Positions 43,611-52,776 of a DNA stretch of 61,530 bases are shown in pieces; the stretch's first letter is position 1, and every line of letters starts with the position of its first letter. Location of the stretch: NCBI GenBank assembly GCA_021372375.1, contig JAJFUN010000079.1, positions 1 to 61,530 of the forward strand, written 5' to 3'. The notes under the pieces were generated by a model. That model did no database searches. It was given only the letters and a program-made list of their open reading frames with translations, and was not told the DNA's origin. Position numbers and translations under genes: made by a program. The stretch comes from Pelosinus sp. Its GTDB lineage: Bacteria; Bacillota; Negativicutes; Propionisporales; Propionisporaceae.

Positions 43611-45504
43611 CTCCCCGCAAAGATGCCATAGATATGGGAGCTGTTATAACAAGCCATACCACCATAATCAATATGGCACCGAACAAAATTAAACCATATT
43701 GTTGCAGATAGCCTGTCTGCCATTGGCGCAGCTCATCCCCCATTCGATAAGTCAGCTTTGCCAAGCCATTTACGATACCATCTACAATGTAAAGATCAAG
43801 CCAATACAATATTTTTCCAAAACCTCGCACAAAAGTGTAATTCAGCCACAAATAGAGTTCATCGATATAATATTTATGATAACTAACGTTATACAATGTA
43901 CTAAAGCGCATTGCCAGTCGATCAGGGGAAACCTTACCAGAGCCGTATATCAGCCACGCTAAAGCCATTGCAAGCACTGACAATACCATCGATGTTGCAG
44001 CAATCGTCCAATTCAGCCCCTCATGGGAAGCATCTCCAAAGCGTATCCATTCCCCAAAATGATAAACATGAGGAATATATCCGCCAATAATCGCAAAAAT
44101 GCTTAATATAATTAAAGAAAACTTCATAGTGGACGGAGCTTCATGTGGATTGTTTTCCGGTTTTTCAGGACCGCAAAATACAAGAAATAATAATCTAAAC
44201 ATATAAAATGCTGTCATAAAAGCTGTGACGACAGCAATTATATATAAAGGCGCACTAACCTCTGACACTGCCAATAGAATTTCATCTTTAGAGAAGAAAC
44301 CGGCAAACGGCGGTATGCCTGAAATCGCCAATACACCAATCGTCATAGCAGCAAAAGTTATCGGCATTTTATGCCGTAAGCCACCCATTTCAAAAATATT
44401 ACCTTTGTCATGAAGTCCATGCATTACCGAACCAGCTGCCAAAAACATTAACGCTTTAAAAAAGGCATGCGTCATTAAATGGAACATAGATGCAGTCACA
44501 CTTCCTACACCAAGTGCTAACATCATATATCCTAGCTGACTAATGGTGGAATACGCTAAAATCCGCTTAATATCCTGTTGCGTAATAGCAATGGTAGCAG
44601 CAAAGCAAGCGGTAAACCCGCCAACCCATGCTATGATAAGCATAACATTGGGCAGCATACTATATAAAAAGAAAACTCTTACTACCAGATATACCCCTGC
44701 TACAACCATAGTAGCAGCGTGAATAAGCGCTGACACTGGTGTAGGACCTTCCATAGCATCAGGCAACCATACATGTAATGGAAATTGACCTGATTTAGCA
44801 ATAGGTCCGGCAAAAATTAATAGCGCAGCAACAGTAAGTACACCCGTCCCATATTGCTGCACATATTCTGGAATTGCAATTGTCAATTGAGCAAAATCTA
44901 ATGTTCCAAATACTATTTGTAGTAATAAAATTCCTAATAATAAACCAAAATCACCAATCCGTGTCGTCATAAAGGCTTTTTTCGAAGCTTCACAGGCTGA
45001 CGGCTTGTGAAAATAATATCCAATTAATAAATAGGAGCAAAGCCCCACCAATTCCCAAAAGATAAACATCTGTACAAAATTAACGGCAATAATAAGACCG
45101 AGCATGGTTGCTGCAAATAATGATAGATATGCAAAAAATCTTCCAAATCCATCATCACCCTTCATATAGCCAACTGCATAAATTTGTACTAATAATGATA
45201 CCAGAGTGACAATAAACAACATCAAGGCTGACACAGGATCAATATACATCCCCATATTAATGGATAAACCAGCAATATCAACCCAAGGTATTTTGTCAAT
45301 AAGCGGGTGCTCAACCGTAATATGCTGAACAACAACTCCATAACCAACACCCAAGGACAAAATAAAGCTAACCATGCTCATGGTAATAGCCAAAAATGCT
45401 GACAATACTGGACTTTTTCGCAGGAAAAAGCCGATCACGACAAAAGCGATTGCTGGCAGCAATGGAATAAGCCAAGCATGATGCAATGCATATTCGTTAA
45501 ACAT
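43600..45504 (-). CDS. nuoL: Complex I subunit L
   Basis: 634 residues, the distal antiporter-like subunit. Motifs: FWELVGLCSYLLIGYYFHKP, SGQFPLHVWLPDAMEGPTPV and RILAYSTISQLGYMMLALG, then the C-terminal amphipathic-helix region and a final TM segment. The length agrees with bacterial NuoL. Confidence 0.96.
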   Translation of the reverse strand: MFNEYALHHAWLIPLLPAIAFVVIGFFLRKSPVLSAFLAITMSMVSFILSLGVGYGVVVQHITVEHPLIDKIPWVDIAGLSINMGMYIDPVSALMLFIVTLVSLLVQIYAVGYMKGDDGFGRFFAYLSLFAATMLGLIIAVNFVQMFIFWELVGLCSYLLIGYYFHKPSACEASKKAFMTTRIGDFGLLLGILLLQIVFGTLDFAQLTIAIPEYVQQYGTGVLTVAALLIFAGPIAKSGQFPLHVWLPDAMEGPTPVSALIHAATMVVAGVYLVVRVFFLYSMLPNVMLIIAWVGGFTACFAATIAITQQDIKRILAYSTISQLGYMMLALGVGSVTASMFHLMTHAFFKALMFLAAGSVMHGLHDKGNIFEMGGLRHKMPITFAAMTIGVLAISGIPPFAGFFSKDEILLAVSEVSAPLYIIAVVTAFMTAFYMFRLLFLVFCGPEKPENNPHEAPSTMKFSLIILSIFAIIGGYIPHVYHFGEWIRFGDASHEGLNWTIAATSMVLSVLAMALAWLIYGSGKVSPDRLAMRFSTLYNVSYHKYYIDELYLWLNYTFVRGFGKILYWLDLYIVDGIVNGLAKLTYRMGDELRQWQTGYLQQYGLILFGAILIMVVWLVITAPISMASLRGGAY

Positions 45505-45530
45505 AGTTCTTCACCTACCCTTTTTTGACC

Positions 45531-45839
45531 TTACCAACGCATACGATTCAGTTTGTCAATATGCACTGTATCATAGTCATGATACACGCGAAATAGTAAA
45601 GCTAAGCCCACAGCGACTTCTGAGGCTGCAACCGTAATGGTAAATATAGAAAACACTTGTCCTGTTAACACTTCCGGCTGAATAAATCGTGAAAAAGCTA
45701 CTAAATTAATATTAACGGCATTTAACATAAGCTCTATGCTCATTAATATCGTCACTATATTGCGTTTCGTCAAAACCCCATACACGCCAATAATAAATAA
45801 TATAGCCGCAACCGTTAAATAATGAACTAAGCTTATCAT
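45531..45839 (-). CDS. nuoK: Complex I subunit K
   Basis: A 102-residue three-helix subunit with the membrane glutamate motif [12 protein letters not shown] (about residues 34-45) and a second glutamate in [10 protein letters not shown]. The start overlaps the nuoJ stop by four bases. Confidence 0.95.
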   Translation of the reverse strand: MISLVHYLTVAAILFIIGVYGVLTKRNIVTILMSIELMLNAVNINLVAFSRFIQPEVLTGQVFSIFTITVAASEVAVGLALLFRVYHDYDTVHIDKLNRMRW

Positions 45840-46342
45840 TTTTCTTCTCCTCCTTTAGCCAGAACAATAGCACCCATCATTGCCGCTAATAAGAGTACAG
45901 CTGCTGCTTCAAATGCTACCATATAATCAGTGAACAATAACCGAGCAAGCACCGATGGAGTATCTTGGGCTGCCATAGATGAAGAATAATGCCACGGCGT
46001 GGCAGCAATTACAATCAGAATTACAACAAACAATAAAGCGCATACAACAGCAGCCCCTCTTGGCCAGCCGCTATTGGGATTGGTATTCTCCATACTGCGG
46101 CGTTGTGTCAACATAATGCCTAATACAATTAAAATTGCTACGGCACCACTATATACTAAAATTTGCACTGCTGCTAAGAAATCAGCTTGCAATAGTACAT
46201 ACAGCCCGCTAATACCAATAAAACATAATGCCATCAACAAAGCACTATGAACTAGATTGTGTTTTGTCACCACACCAATAGCTGATGCTATTGTAATGGC
46301 GGCTAAAATATAAAAAGCAATTGTATATACGAGATCATCCAT
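45836..46342 (-). CDS. nuoJ: Complex I subunit J
   Basis: A 168-residue five-helix subunit. [20 protein letters not shown] is the pi-bulge helix typical of NuoJ. The ATG at 46340-46342 follows GGGAGGG by six bases; a longer frame would run into nuoI. Confidence 0.93.
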   Translation of the reverse strand: MDDLVYTIAFYILAAITIASAIGVVTKHNLVHSALLMALCFIGISGLYVLLQADFLAAVQILVYSGAVAILIVLGIMLTQRRSMENTNPNSGWPRGAAVVCALLFVVILIVIAATPWHYSSSMAAQDTPSVLARLLFTDYMVAFEAAAVLLLAAMMGAIVLAKGGEEK

Positions 46343-46760
46343 CGGAAGCCCTCCCTTTAGCAGCTTCAACTTCTTGTTGAGCAACTGCTAAGCAATCTAC
46401 ATCGAGCTGTCTACCAAAATATCGGGAATTTTCATAATTTTGATCCCAGTGGATTGCTTTTGTTGGACAAGCTTCAACACATAAATTGCAATATAAGCAT
46501 CGTCCCGAGTGGTAGATATAAGAAGCCAAGCGCTTTTTTTTCTGTTCATTCATCACGGTCGTAAGTGCAATAGCGGCATTCGGACAAGCCATACTGCACA
46601 AACCGCAGGCAATACATTTTTCACTGTTTAATTCTAAATCCCCACCGCGAAATCGAGGCGACATGGGGATTTTTTCTTCTGGATACTGCACAGTTACCTT
46701 TTTGCCCAAAAAATGCTTAAAGGTAATGCCCATACCTTTTAATAAGCCCTTGCCTAACAT
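46335..46760 (-). CDS. nuoI: Complex I subunit I (2x 4Fe-4S)
   Basis: A 141-residue ferredoxin-like subunit linking the peripheral arm to the membrane. Two cluster motifs: CIACGLCSMACP (about residues 47-58) and CLYCNLCVEACP (about 86-97). The start follows AGGAGGG. In a complex without NuoEFG these clusters may be close to the electron entry point. Confidence 0.96.
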   Translation of the reverse strand: MLGKGLLKGMGITFKHFLGKKVTVQYPEEKIPMSPRFRGGDLELNSEKCIACGLCSMACPNAAIALTTVMNEQKKKRLASYIYHSGRCLYCNLCVEACPTKAIHWDQNYENSRYFGRQLDVDCLAVAQQEVEAAKGRASDG

Positions 46761-46773
46761 AATGTTCTCCCTC

Positions 46774-47814
46774 CTAGCTGAAAAGTTTATAGCTATAGAT
46801 GCCAATTCCTGTAATAAGCACGTTTACCAACGCCAGAGGAAGCAATACTTTCCATCCAAAAGTCATCAATTGGTCGATACGCAAACGCGGAAACGTCCAG
46901 CGAAACCACATAAAGACGAAAATCATAACACCAATCTTCAGGAAAAACCATAGCCAGCCGGGAAGCCACGGTCCATTCCATCCACCTAAAAACAAAGTGG
47001 TAGCAATGGCGGAAGCAGCTAATAAATTAGAGTACTCGGCCAAAAAGAATAAAGCCCAGCGCATACCGCTATATTCAGTAAATGGTCCTGCCACTAACTC
47101 TGACTCACATTCCACTAAGTCAAAAGGTGCCCGATTTGTTTCAGCAATGGCAGCAATCATATATACTACAAACGCAACAGGTTGTAAAAAAATAAACCAG
47201 CCATGCTGCTGAGCCGCAACAATATCGCTCATACGCATGGATCCAGTTAACATGACCACTCCAACAATGGAAAATGCCATAGGAACCTCATAACTTAGCA
47301 TTTGTGCAACAGTACGCATTCCACCTACAAGTGCATATTTACTATTCGATGACCACCCGGCCATCAAGAAAGGTAACGTAGATTGGGATGCAACCGCAAT
47401 AAAATAAAAAATCCCAATATTAAGATCAGCAAAAATAGCCTGCCGATCAAAAGGAAACACGGCATATACTGCAGCCGATGGTATAAATAACAGCACTGGT
47501 GCCAAAATCCACATTTTTTTATCTGCACTGTCAGGTATAATATCTTCTTTTGACATAAGTTTTATCATATCTGCTACCGACTGAATTGTTCCCCATGGAC
47601 CTACTCGGTTAGGCCCAATGCGTACCTGCATATATGCGCTGATCTTACGTTCTGCATATACCAGCACAATAGCCGACATTGATATAACTGTCAAAATGCC
47701 TCCAAGATTGATAAGCGCCATAAAGAGATCAATCCATTGCGGATTTGAAAAATATTGACTAAGTAGTCCCCGCAGTATTTCTGATATCGCAAACAATCCA
47801 ATTACTTCCTGCAT
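46774..47814 (-). CDS. nuoH: Complex I subunit H
   Basis: A 346-residue membrane subunit at the quinone site. Motifs: [38 protein letters not shown] with its chain of acidic residues, and [19 protein letters not shown] is nine bases before the start. Confidence 0.96.
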   Translation of the reverse strand: MQEVIGLFAISEILRGLLSQYFSNPQWIDLFMALINLGGILTVISMSAIVLVYAERKISAYMQVRIGPNRVGPWGTIQSVADMIKLMSKEDIIPDSADKKMWILAPVLLFIPSAAVYAVFPFDRQAIFADLNIGIFYFIAVASQSTLPFLMAGWSSNSKYALVGGMRTVAQMLSYEVPMAFSIVGVVMLTGSMRMSDIVAAQQHGWFIFLQPVAFVVYMIAAIAETNRAPFDLVECESELVAGPFTEYSGMRWALFFLAEYSNLLAASAIATTLFLGGWNGPWLPGWLWFFLKIGVMIFVFMWFRWTFPRLRIDQLMTFGWKVLLPLALVNVLITGIGIYSYKLFS

Positions 47815-47839
47815 CCTTTATGACCCTCCTTTTCTAAGT

Positions 47840-48937
47840 TTAACAATCGACTTCCCCCATTAGAGGATCTAATGTAGCAAGTACGGCTACTACATCGGCA
47901 ATCAATAATCCCTTACAAACTTCATCAAGTGCTTGCAAATTAATGAATGATGGTCGACGTACGTGAGTGCGATAAGGCTTAGTGGTACCATCGCTCACAA
48001 TGTAAAACCCTAACTCCCCACGAGGATTTTCAATACGATGATATACATCACCAGCAGGTGGTTTTAAAACTTTAGGCACTTTTGCCATAAAAGGCCCCTC
48101 AGGCAATTGCGCAATTGCCTGGGCAATAATCTTAGAACTTTCCACCATTTCTTCCATACGTACTATATAGCGATCCCAATTGTCACCATTTTCACCTAAC
48201 GGTACAGCAAAATCAAAACGATCGTAAATACCGTATGATTCTACTTTGCGGATATCGTAATCAACGCCAGATGCGCGCAAACAGGGCCCGGTTAGCCCTA
48301 CTTCTAAAGCCTGCTTTCCATTAATAATGCCTGTATTTTTTAAACGGTAATATAAAATTTCATTACCTGTTAATAAGTTATGATATTCTTCTAATATTTT
48401 CGGGAAATCCCCTAAAAATTTTTGAGTTGCCGGTATAAACTCTGGAGGAATATCATCCGCCACACCGCCAATTCGAATATAATTATAAGTTAACCTTGCG
48501 CCGCATACCATATCAAACAGATCCAAAACAGTTTCACGATCCCGGAAACCATAAATCATTCCTGTTGTAGCACCAAGATCAATTGCCAAGGAACTCATGA
48601 ATAGTAAATGACTAGCAATCCGATTTAATTCTGTCATAATAATGCGCAAATATTCGGCTCGTTCTGGAATTTCAATCTCTATCAGCTTTTCTACAGTTTG
48701 GCAGTAACCCAAATTATTTCCCATTGATGCAACATAATCCAGTCGATCAGTATACGGAATGAATTGCGTATAAGTACGACTTTCTGCTAACTTTTCTATT
48801 CCTCGGTGTAAATACCCCATATAGGGTATAGCCTTTACTACCTGTTCACCATCTAATTCTAATTCTAATTGCAGTACGCCATGTGTACTAGGATGCTGCG
48901 GCCCCATATTTAAGGTGTATGTCTGGGTTTTAGGCAT
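47840..48937 (-). CDS. nuoD: Complex I subunit D (49-kDa type)
   Basis: A 365-residue quinone-site subunit related to [NiFe] hydrogenase large subunits but without nickel cysteines. Features: [13 protein letters not shown] at the start, [23 protein letters not shown] and a C-terminal DPLMGEVDC. It overlaps the nuoC end by 28 bases. The length is slightly shorter than E. coli NuoD, which is fused to NuoC. Confidence 0.96.
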   Translation of the reverse strand: MPKTQTYTLNMGPQHPSTHGVLQLELELDGEQVVKAIPYMGYLHRGIEKLAESRTYTQFIPYTDRLDYVASMGNNLGYCQTVEKLIEIEIPERAEYLRIIMTELNRIASHLLFMSSLAIDLGATTGMIYGFRDRETVLDLFDMVCGARLTYNYIRIGGVADDIPPEFIPATQKFLGDFPKILEEYHNLLTGNEILYYRLKNTGIINGKQALEVGLTGPCLRASGVDYDIRKVESYGIYDRFDFAVPLGENGDNWDRYIVRMEEMVESSKIIAQAIAQLPEGPFMAKVPKVLKPPAGDVYHRIENPRGELGFYIVSDGTTKPYRTHVRRPSFINLQALDEVCKGLLIADVVAVLATLDPLMGEVDC

Positions 48938-49416
48938 AATTCTACACGCCTCCTTTCATCCTGCGCTGACAGCTTATATTCTTTGCGCAAAGGATGTCCC
49001 TCAAAGTCCTCCGGCAATAAAATCCGTCTTAAATCAGCATGACCTACAAACTCAAGCCCTAGTAAATCATATACTTCCCGTTCTTGAAAATTCGCAGATG
49101 CCCAAATTGACATTACAGACCATATAGCAGGCTTATCTGCCGGACACCGAGCTTTTATCGTAACTGTATGTTTCAGATTCAATGAATAAAGATGATATAC
49201 CACTTCAAAATGATCTAGATAATCCACTGCCGTCAAATTACTTAACATAGTAAACTGGTATGCTGCATCATTTTTCAGTACGCCCATTATAGTTAGAAAT
49301 TTGCTGTCTTCAATCAATAACGCTTGCTGGCATCCTTCACCAATCATACTAATTGAATTGGGGAACTGTGCTTGCAATTTGCTGATTGCCTCACTACTCA
49401 GTATTTGACTACTCAC
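48910..49416 (-). CDS. nuoC: Complex I subunit C (30-kDa type)
   Basis: A 168-residue peripheral subunit. The signature [34 protein letters not shown] region is present in the second half. The start overlaps the nuoB stop by four bases. Free NuoC and NuoD here contrast with the enterobacterial fusion. Confidence 0.95.
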   Translation of the reverse strand: MSSQILSSEAISKLQAQFPNSISMIGEGCQQALLIEDSKFLTIMGVLKNDAAYQFTMLSNLTAVDYLDHFEVVYHLYSLNLKHTVTIKARCPADKPAIWSVMSIWASANFQEREVYDLLGLEFVGHADLRRILLPEDFEGHPLRKEYKLSAQDERRRVELCLKPRHTP

Positions 49417-49928
49417 AACTTTTCCCTCCCTAGAGAGGGATTTTGAATTTTTTTCTTAAGTGCCAACATTCCTTGAATCAATGCCTCAGGCCGTGGCGGA
49501 CATCCAGGGATATATACATCAACAGGCAAAATTGAATCCACACCTGGCACAACCGAATACGAATCTGCAAAAGGACCTCCAGAATTAGCACAGCTTCCCA
49601 TAGCAATTACATATTTAGGCTCTGGCATTTGCTCATATAAACGTTTCAAAGGACCTGCCATTTTCCAGGTTAATGTACCTGCTACAATTAATAAATCTGC
49701 CTGCCTCGGCGAAGGTCTAAAAACTTCATAGCCGAATCGAGAAAGATCAAACCTTGCTGCTGCTGCTGCCATCATTTCCATAGAGCAGCAAGCAAGTCCT
49801 GAAGATAATGGCCACAATGAATTACTGCGCGCCCAATTAAGTACTGTATCAAGACTTGTCAGAAGGATATTTTTCTTCATAAATTCATCTTCTGGTTTCT
49901 CTACTACTGATAAATTCCCTATTTCCAC
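49413..49928 (-). CDS. nuoB: Complex I subunit B (cluster N2)
   Basis: A 171-residue subunit that carries the last iron-sulfur cluster N2. Ligands: the tandem cysteines in [15 protein letters not shown], one in MGSCANSGG and one in [11 protein letters not shown]. The start overlaps the end of nuoA by ten bases. Confidence 0.97.
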   Translation of the reverse strand: MEIGNLSVVEKPEDEFMKKNILLTSLDTVLNWARSNSLWPLSSGLACCSMEMMAAAAARFDLSRFGYEVFRPSPRQADLLIVAGTLTWKMAGPLKRLYEQMPEPKYVIAMGSCANSGGPFADSYSVVPGVDSILPVDVYIPGCPPRPEALIQGMLALKKKIQNPSLGREKL

Positions 49929-50275
49929 TCTAATCCTCCTTTATTCCAGGCATATCCAAGTCCAATAACAAGAACCATCATAAAAACAAACATTTCTATA
50001 AAGGCAGCTAGCCCTAACTGCTGAAACTTAATGGCCCATAAATATAAAAAAATAGTTTCCACATCAAAAACAACAAATATTAACGCATATAAAAAATAAC
50101 TGATTCGAAACTGCACCCACGTAGTACCTACAGTATCCACCCCGCACTCATAAGGCATAGATTTCTCTACTCCAGGGCGTCGTGGTTGAATTATATAAGA
50201 CGCTCCAAGTGCCAGAAAAGGAAATAATAACGCAATAACCAATAACATACCGATATTGGCATAATCATGTAACAT
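49919..50275 (-). CDS. nuoA: Complex I subunit A
   Basis: A 118-residue three-helix subunit with YECGVDTVG on the first loop and [15 protein letters not shown]. The ATG at 50273-50275 follows AGGGGG; a frame extending six codons upstream overlaps that site. First gene of the nuoABCDHIJKLMN operon. Confidence 0.95.
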   Translation of the reverse strand: MLHDYANIGMLLVIALLFPFLALGASYIIQPRRPGVEKSMPYECGVDTVGTTWVQFRISYFLYALIFVVFDVETIFLYLWAIKFQQLGLAAFIEMFVFMMVLVIGLGYAWNKGGLEWK

Positions 50276-50410
50276 AATAATCCCCCTTAGCAAAATTCAA
50301 TTTATTCTTGATGATGGAATAATAATACAAATTGTATTTTCTTAGTGTGTTGTATCTATGGAAAAATTTCTAAAAAAAAAAGACTTGCATGGATTAATAT
50401 TACTTTTAAC

Positions 50411-50438
50411 ATAATAGCACAATTTATCCAAAGATAAA
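50411..50438 (-). promoter_or_regulatory. Possible promoter of the nuo operon
   Basis: Minus strand TATTAT (50411-50416) with an extended TG, and a weak TTTATC 16 bases upstream (50433-50438). It leaves a ~130-base leader with no recognised riboswitch. Confidence 0.4.
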
Positions 50439-50617
50439 ACCCTTTTTGAAACACACTGTCTTCTTTTAACATACAAAATGCTTATTTTTTTGTTATACGT
50501 AGATAGCCCTGCATTATCACGGGAACATAAAAACGACCTGCCTATGAAAAAGTTAGCTAGTTAACAATTCAAAAAACAGGACTTGGCGTTATGCCACCTA
50601 AAAAAGGATAGACGAAT

Positions 50618-50686
50618 CCCATCACTCCGTGCTCCCCCTCGATAGGGGACTTAAGAAAAGCACGCCTAATTGGGGGAAGTGGTGGG
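50618..50686. other. Nested-stem structured element in the intergenic region
   Basis: CCCATCACT pairs with AGTGGTGGG, CGTGCT with AGCACG, and CCCC with GGGG around a CTCGATA loop, all nested. G+C content is above that of the surroundings. It could be a small structured RNA, a decayed repeat or a mobile-element end. Nothing else in the 640 bases between nuoA and the repeat at 50920 could be named. Confidence 0.45.
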
Positions 50687-50919
50687 TCGTAAAGCGGCTT
50701 AAGAAATTCGTCAGAGCGGCGAGAATGTTTGAATTGCTTATTAGCATTTACCGTTAATGGAAATAAAATACGTTACAAATTATAATTTTTTGAAATCTTG
50801 AAAATCCGCTATTTTTAAAGCTTACATTTTTTGGATTATAATGGTAACGGTGTGGGTCAAGCATAGCTCTTAAAAGGGGAATTTAAATAATACACCAAAG
50901 AAATATGAAACTAATTACT

Positions 50920-51037
50920 AAAAAATTATCGAATTACTTTGATTATAAAACGAAACCGCCATTTCGCAGTAATTGTCAATACTTTGACATTACCGCGAAA
51001 TGGCAGTTCTTCAATCGGTTATTTTTATTTTATTTAA
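50920..51037 (-). repeat. Terminator-bearing direct repeat, copy 2
   Basis: Nearly identical to 40517-40636 and in the same orientation; it starts directly after the sdaAA stop codon. The long hairpin and the T-rich end on the minus strand suggest it ends transcription of the serine dehydratase genes. Confidence 0.88.
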
Positions 51038-51901
51038 TTAGCCATTAATCCCTTCCGTTATCCTCTCGCCTGTCGGCGTCTTGGCAAGTCCTCCTTCAGA
51101 GGTTTCCTTAAGCGTTCTTGGCAGGTCGAGCCCTATACGGTACATGGCTTCGATGACTTCATCGGCGGGGATTACGCTTTCAATACCGGCAAGAGCCATT
51201 TGGGCTGCAAGCAGCGCGTGGACAGCGGCGAAGGCGTTGCGCTTGACGCAAGGGACTTCGACAAGACCGGCTACCGGGTCGCAGACAAGACCGAGGAGAT
51301 TTTTGAGTGCGAGCGCGAGAGCATGCGCGGACTGTTTGGGTGTGCCGCCAAGCATTTCGGTTACAGCCGCGGCAGCCATGGCTGCCGCTGAGCCGCATTC
51401 GGCCTGGCAGCCACCTACAGCGCCAGCAACTGTAGCGTTAGAAGAGATAACCGCGCCAATTCCGGCGGCAGTAAACAGAGCCTTCACCAATACTTTGTCA
51501 TCGCATTTTAGATGTTCCCCTACTGCCAGAATTGCGCCTGGTACAATGCCGCAAGAGCCTGCAGTCGGACAGGCTACAATTTTACCCATACGGGCGTTGA
51601 CTTCGCTTACGCCAAGCGCATACGCTGCTGCTTTAGCCACAACCGGGCCGAGAAAGGTATCGGCATTAGTAAAACGGCAGGCGTCACCGCCGACCAGTCC
51701 GCTAAATGATTTCTCCTGCTCCTGTAATCCCTGCCGCACAGCATCCTGCATTACCTTGAGACCAGCGTGCATTTTGTTCCAGACGACATCTGACGAGCAT
51801 TGGCTCTCCTCGCTTTCCCATCCCCAGACAACCTCAGCTATAGTTTTTTTGCTACTTTCAGCAAGTTCTACAAGCTCGGCAATATATTTAAAATTAATCA
51901 T
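51038..51901 (-). CDS. sdaAA: L-serine dehydratase alpha subunit (4Fe-4S)
   Basis: A 287-residue catalytic subunit of the iron-sulfur serine dehydratase, which turns L-serine into pyruvate and ammonia. The cluster cysteines appear in CPTAGSCGIVPG, CQAECGSAAAMAAA and LVCDPVAGLVEVPCVKRN. The beta-subunit gene is nine bases upstream; both form one operon. The sequence is clearly richer in G+C than the flanking genes. Confidence 0.95.
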   Translation of the reverse strand: MINFKYIAELVELAESSKKTIAEVVWGWESEESQCSSDVVWNKMHAGLKVMQDAVRQGLQEQEKSFSGLVGGDACRFTNADTFLGPVVAKAAAYALGVSEVNARMGKIVACPTAGSCGIVPGAILAVGEHLKCDDKVLVKALFTAAGIGAVISSNATVAGAVGGCQAECGSAAAMAAAAVTEMLGGTPKQSAHALALALKNLLGLVCDPVAGLVEVPCVKRNAFAAVHALLAAQMALAGIESVIPADEVIEAMYRIGLDLPRTLKETSEGGLAKTPTGERITEGING

Positions 51902-51910
51902 GTTGACTCC

Positions 51911-52567
51911 TTATATTGGTTGTACTACCAGTGCTGACTGGATACCGGAAAGCTCATTCATCGCATTTATCGCCCTAAGGGCAATAGGCTGATCAGTCTC
52001 GAGAATCATGAGTGCCTGTGCGCCCTTTTGTTTTCGGGATACCCGCATAAAGGCAATGTTCACATTCTGCTGCGCCAGAATTTGTGTGATATTGGCAATA
52101 ACGCCCGGTTTATCCTGGTGTATGGTAATCAGAGTATAATACTCTCCGGCAAACTCCACCTCATAGCCGTCTATTGAGGTAATCCTTATACTGCCCCCGC
52201 CGAGAGATGCTCCGCGGACCCTGGCCTTTTTCCCTGAAACGCCGCTTAGTTCAAATTCAGCGGTATTGGGGTGATAATCGCCCTGACTGCTTTTAAAAAC
52301 CACCTCAAGCCCTGACTTTTCGGCTAGACTAAGAGCATCCTTTATCCGCTCATCATCTGCCGCAAAGCCCATCAGTCCTGCAACCAGCGCCTTATCTGTG
52401 CCATGCCCCTTGTATGTTTGAGCAAAAGACCCGTACAAAGTAATGACAGCCTTTACCGGAACTTCGCCTAAAATAGTTCCGGCCATCTTGCCAAGACGCG
52501 CCGCGCCCGCTGTATGAGAACTAGACGGCCCAATCATAACCGGGCCGATAATATCAAATACTCCCAT
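51911..52567 (-). CDS. sdaAB: L-serine dehydratase beta subunit
   Basis: A 218-residue subunit with the N-terminal GPSSSHTAGAARLGKMA motif, an allosteric-site-like middle domain and a C-terminal ACT domain (~146-218, TIHQDKPGVIANITQIL) that probably senses serine. First gene of the sda operon. Confidence 0.94.
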   Translation of the reverse strand: MGVFDIIGPVMIGPSSSHTAGAARLGKMAGTILGEVPVKAVITLYGSFAQTYKGHGTDKALVAGLMGFAADDERIKDALSLAEKSGLEVVFKSSQGDYHPNTAEFELSGVSGKKARVRGASLGGGSIRITSIDGYEVEFAGEYYTLITIHQDKPGVIANITQILAQQNVNIAFMRVSRKQKGAQALMILETDQPIALRAINAMNELSGIQSALVVQPI

Positions 52568-52653
52568 AATTAACGCTCCATCTCTTATAGCATACCTTTA
52601 TTGTGCATACAAATGACCTACTAAAAAAATAAAGTTCTTGATGTCTTAAAATA

Positions 52654-52682
52654 ATTATAGCATGCGCCTATCTTAACTACAA
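52654..52682 (-). promoter_or_regulatory. Promoter of sdaAB-sdaAA
   Basis: Minus strand TTGTAG (52677-52682), 17-base spacer ending in TGC, then TATAAT (52654-52659): an extended -10 promoter about 85 bases before sdaAB. Confidence 0.75.
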
Positions 52683-52737
52683 AAAAGAAAAAATGAATTG
52701 AATTCATTTATAGTTAAAAATGACTAAAATAAAAATA

Positions 52738-52767
52738 GAGGCTAACGGATACTTGCCCGCTAACCTC
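52738..52767 (-). terminator. Terminator of the WG-repeat gene (family member 1)
   Basis: GAGGCTAACGG/CCGCTAACCTC stem with a T5ATTTT tail on the minus strand, ten bases after the stop codon. Closely similar in layout and flanks to 58851-58883. Confidence 0.8.
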
Positions 52768-52776
52768 TGTTCATTA

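Noticed and set aside
46799-47212. Plus-strand frame opposite nuoH
   Set aside because: Antisense shadow of a conserved complex I gene.
51081-51992. Long plus-strand open frame (about 300 codons) opposite sdaAA
   Set aside because: It is the antisense of a well-supported serine dehydratase gene with all cluster motifs; the open frame comes from the high G+C content, and it lacks a ribosome site and domain features.
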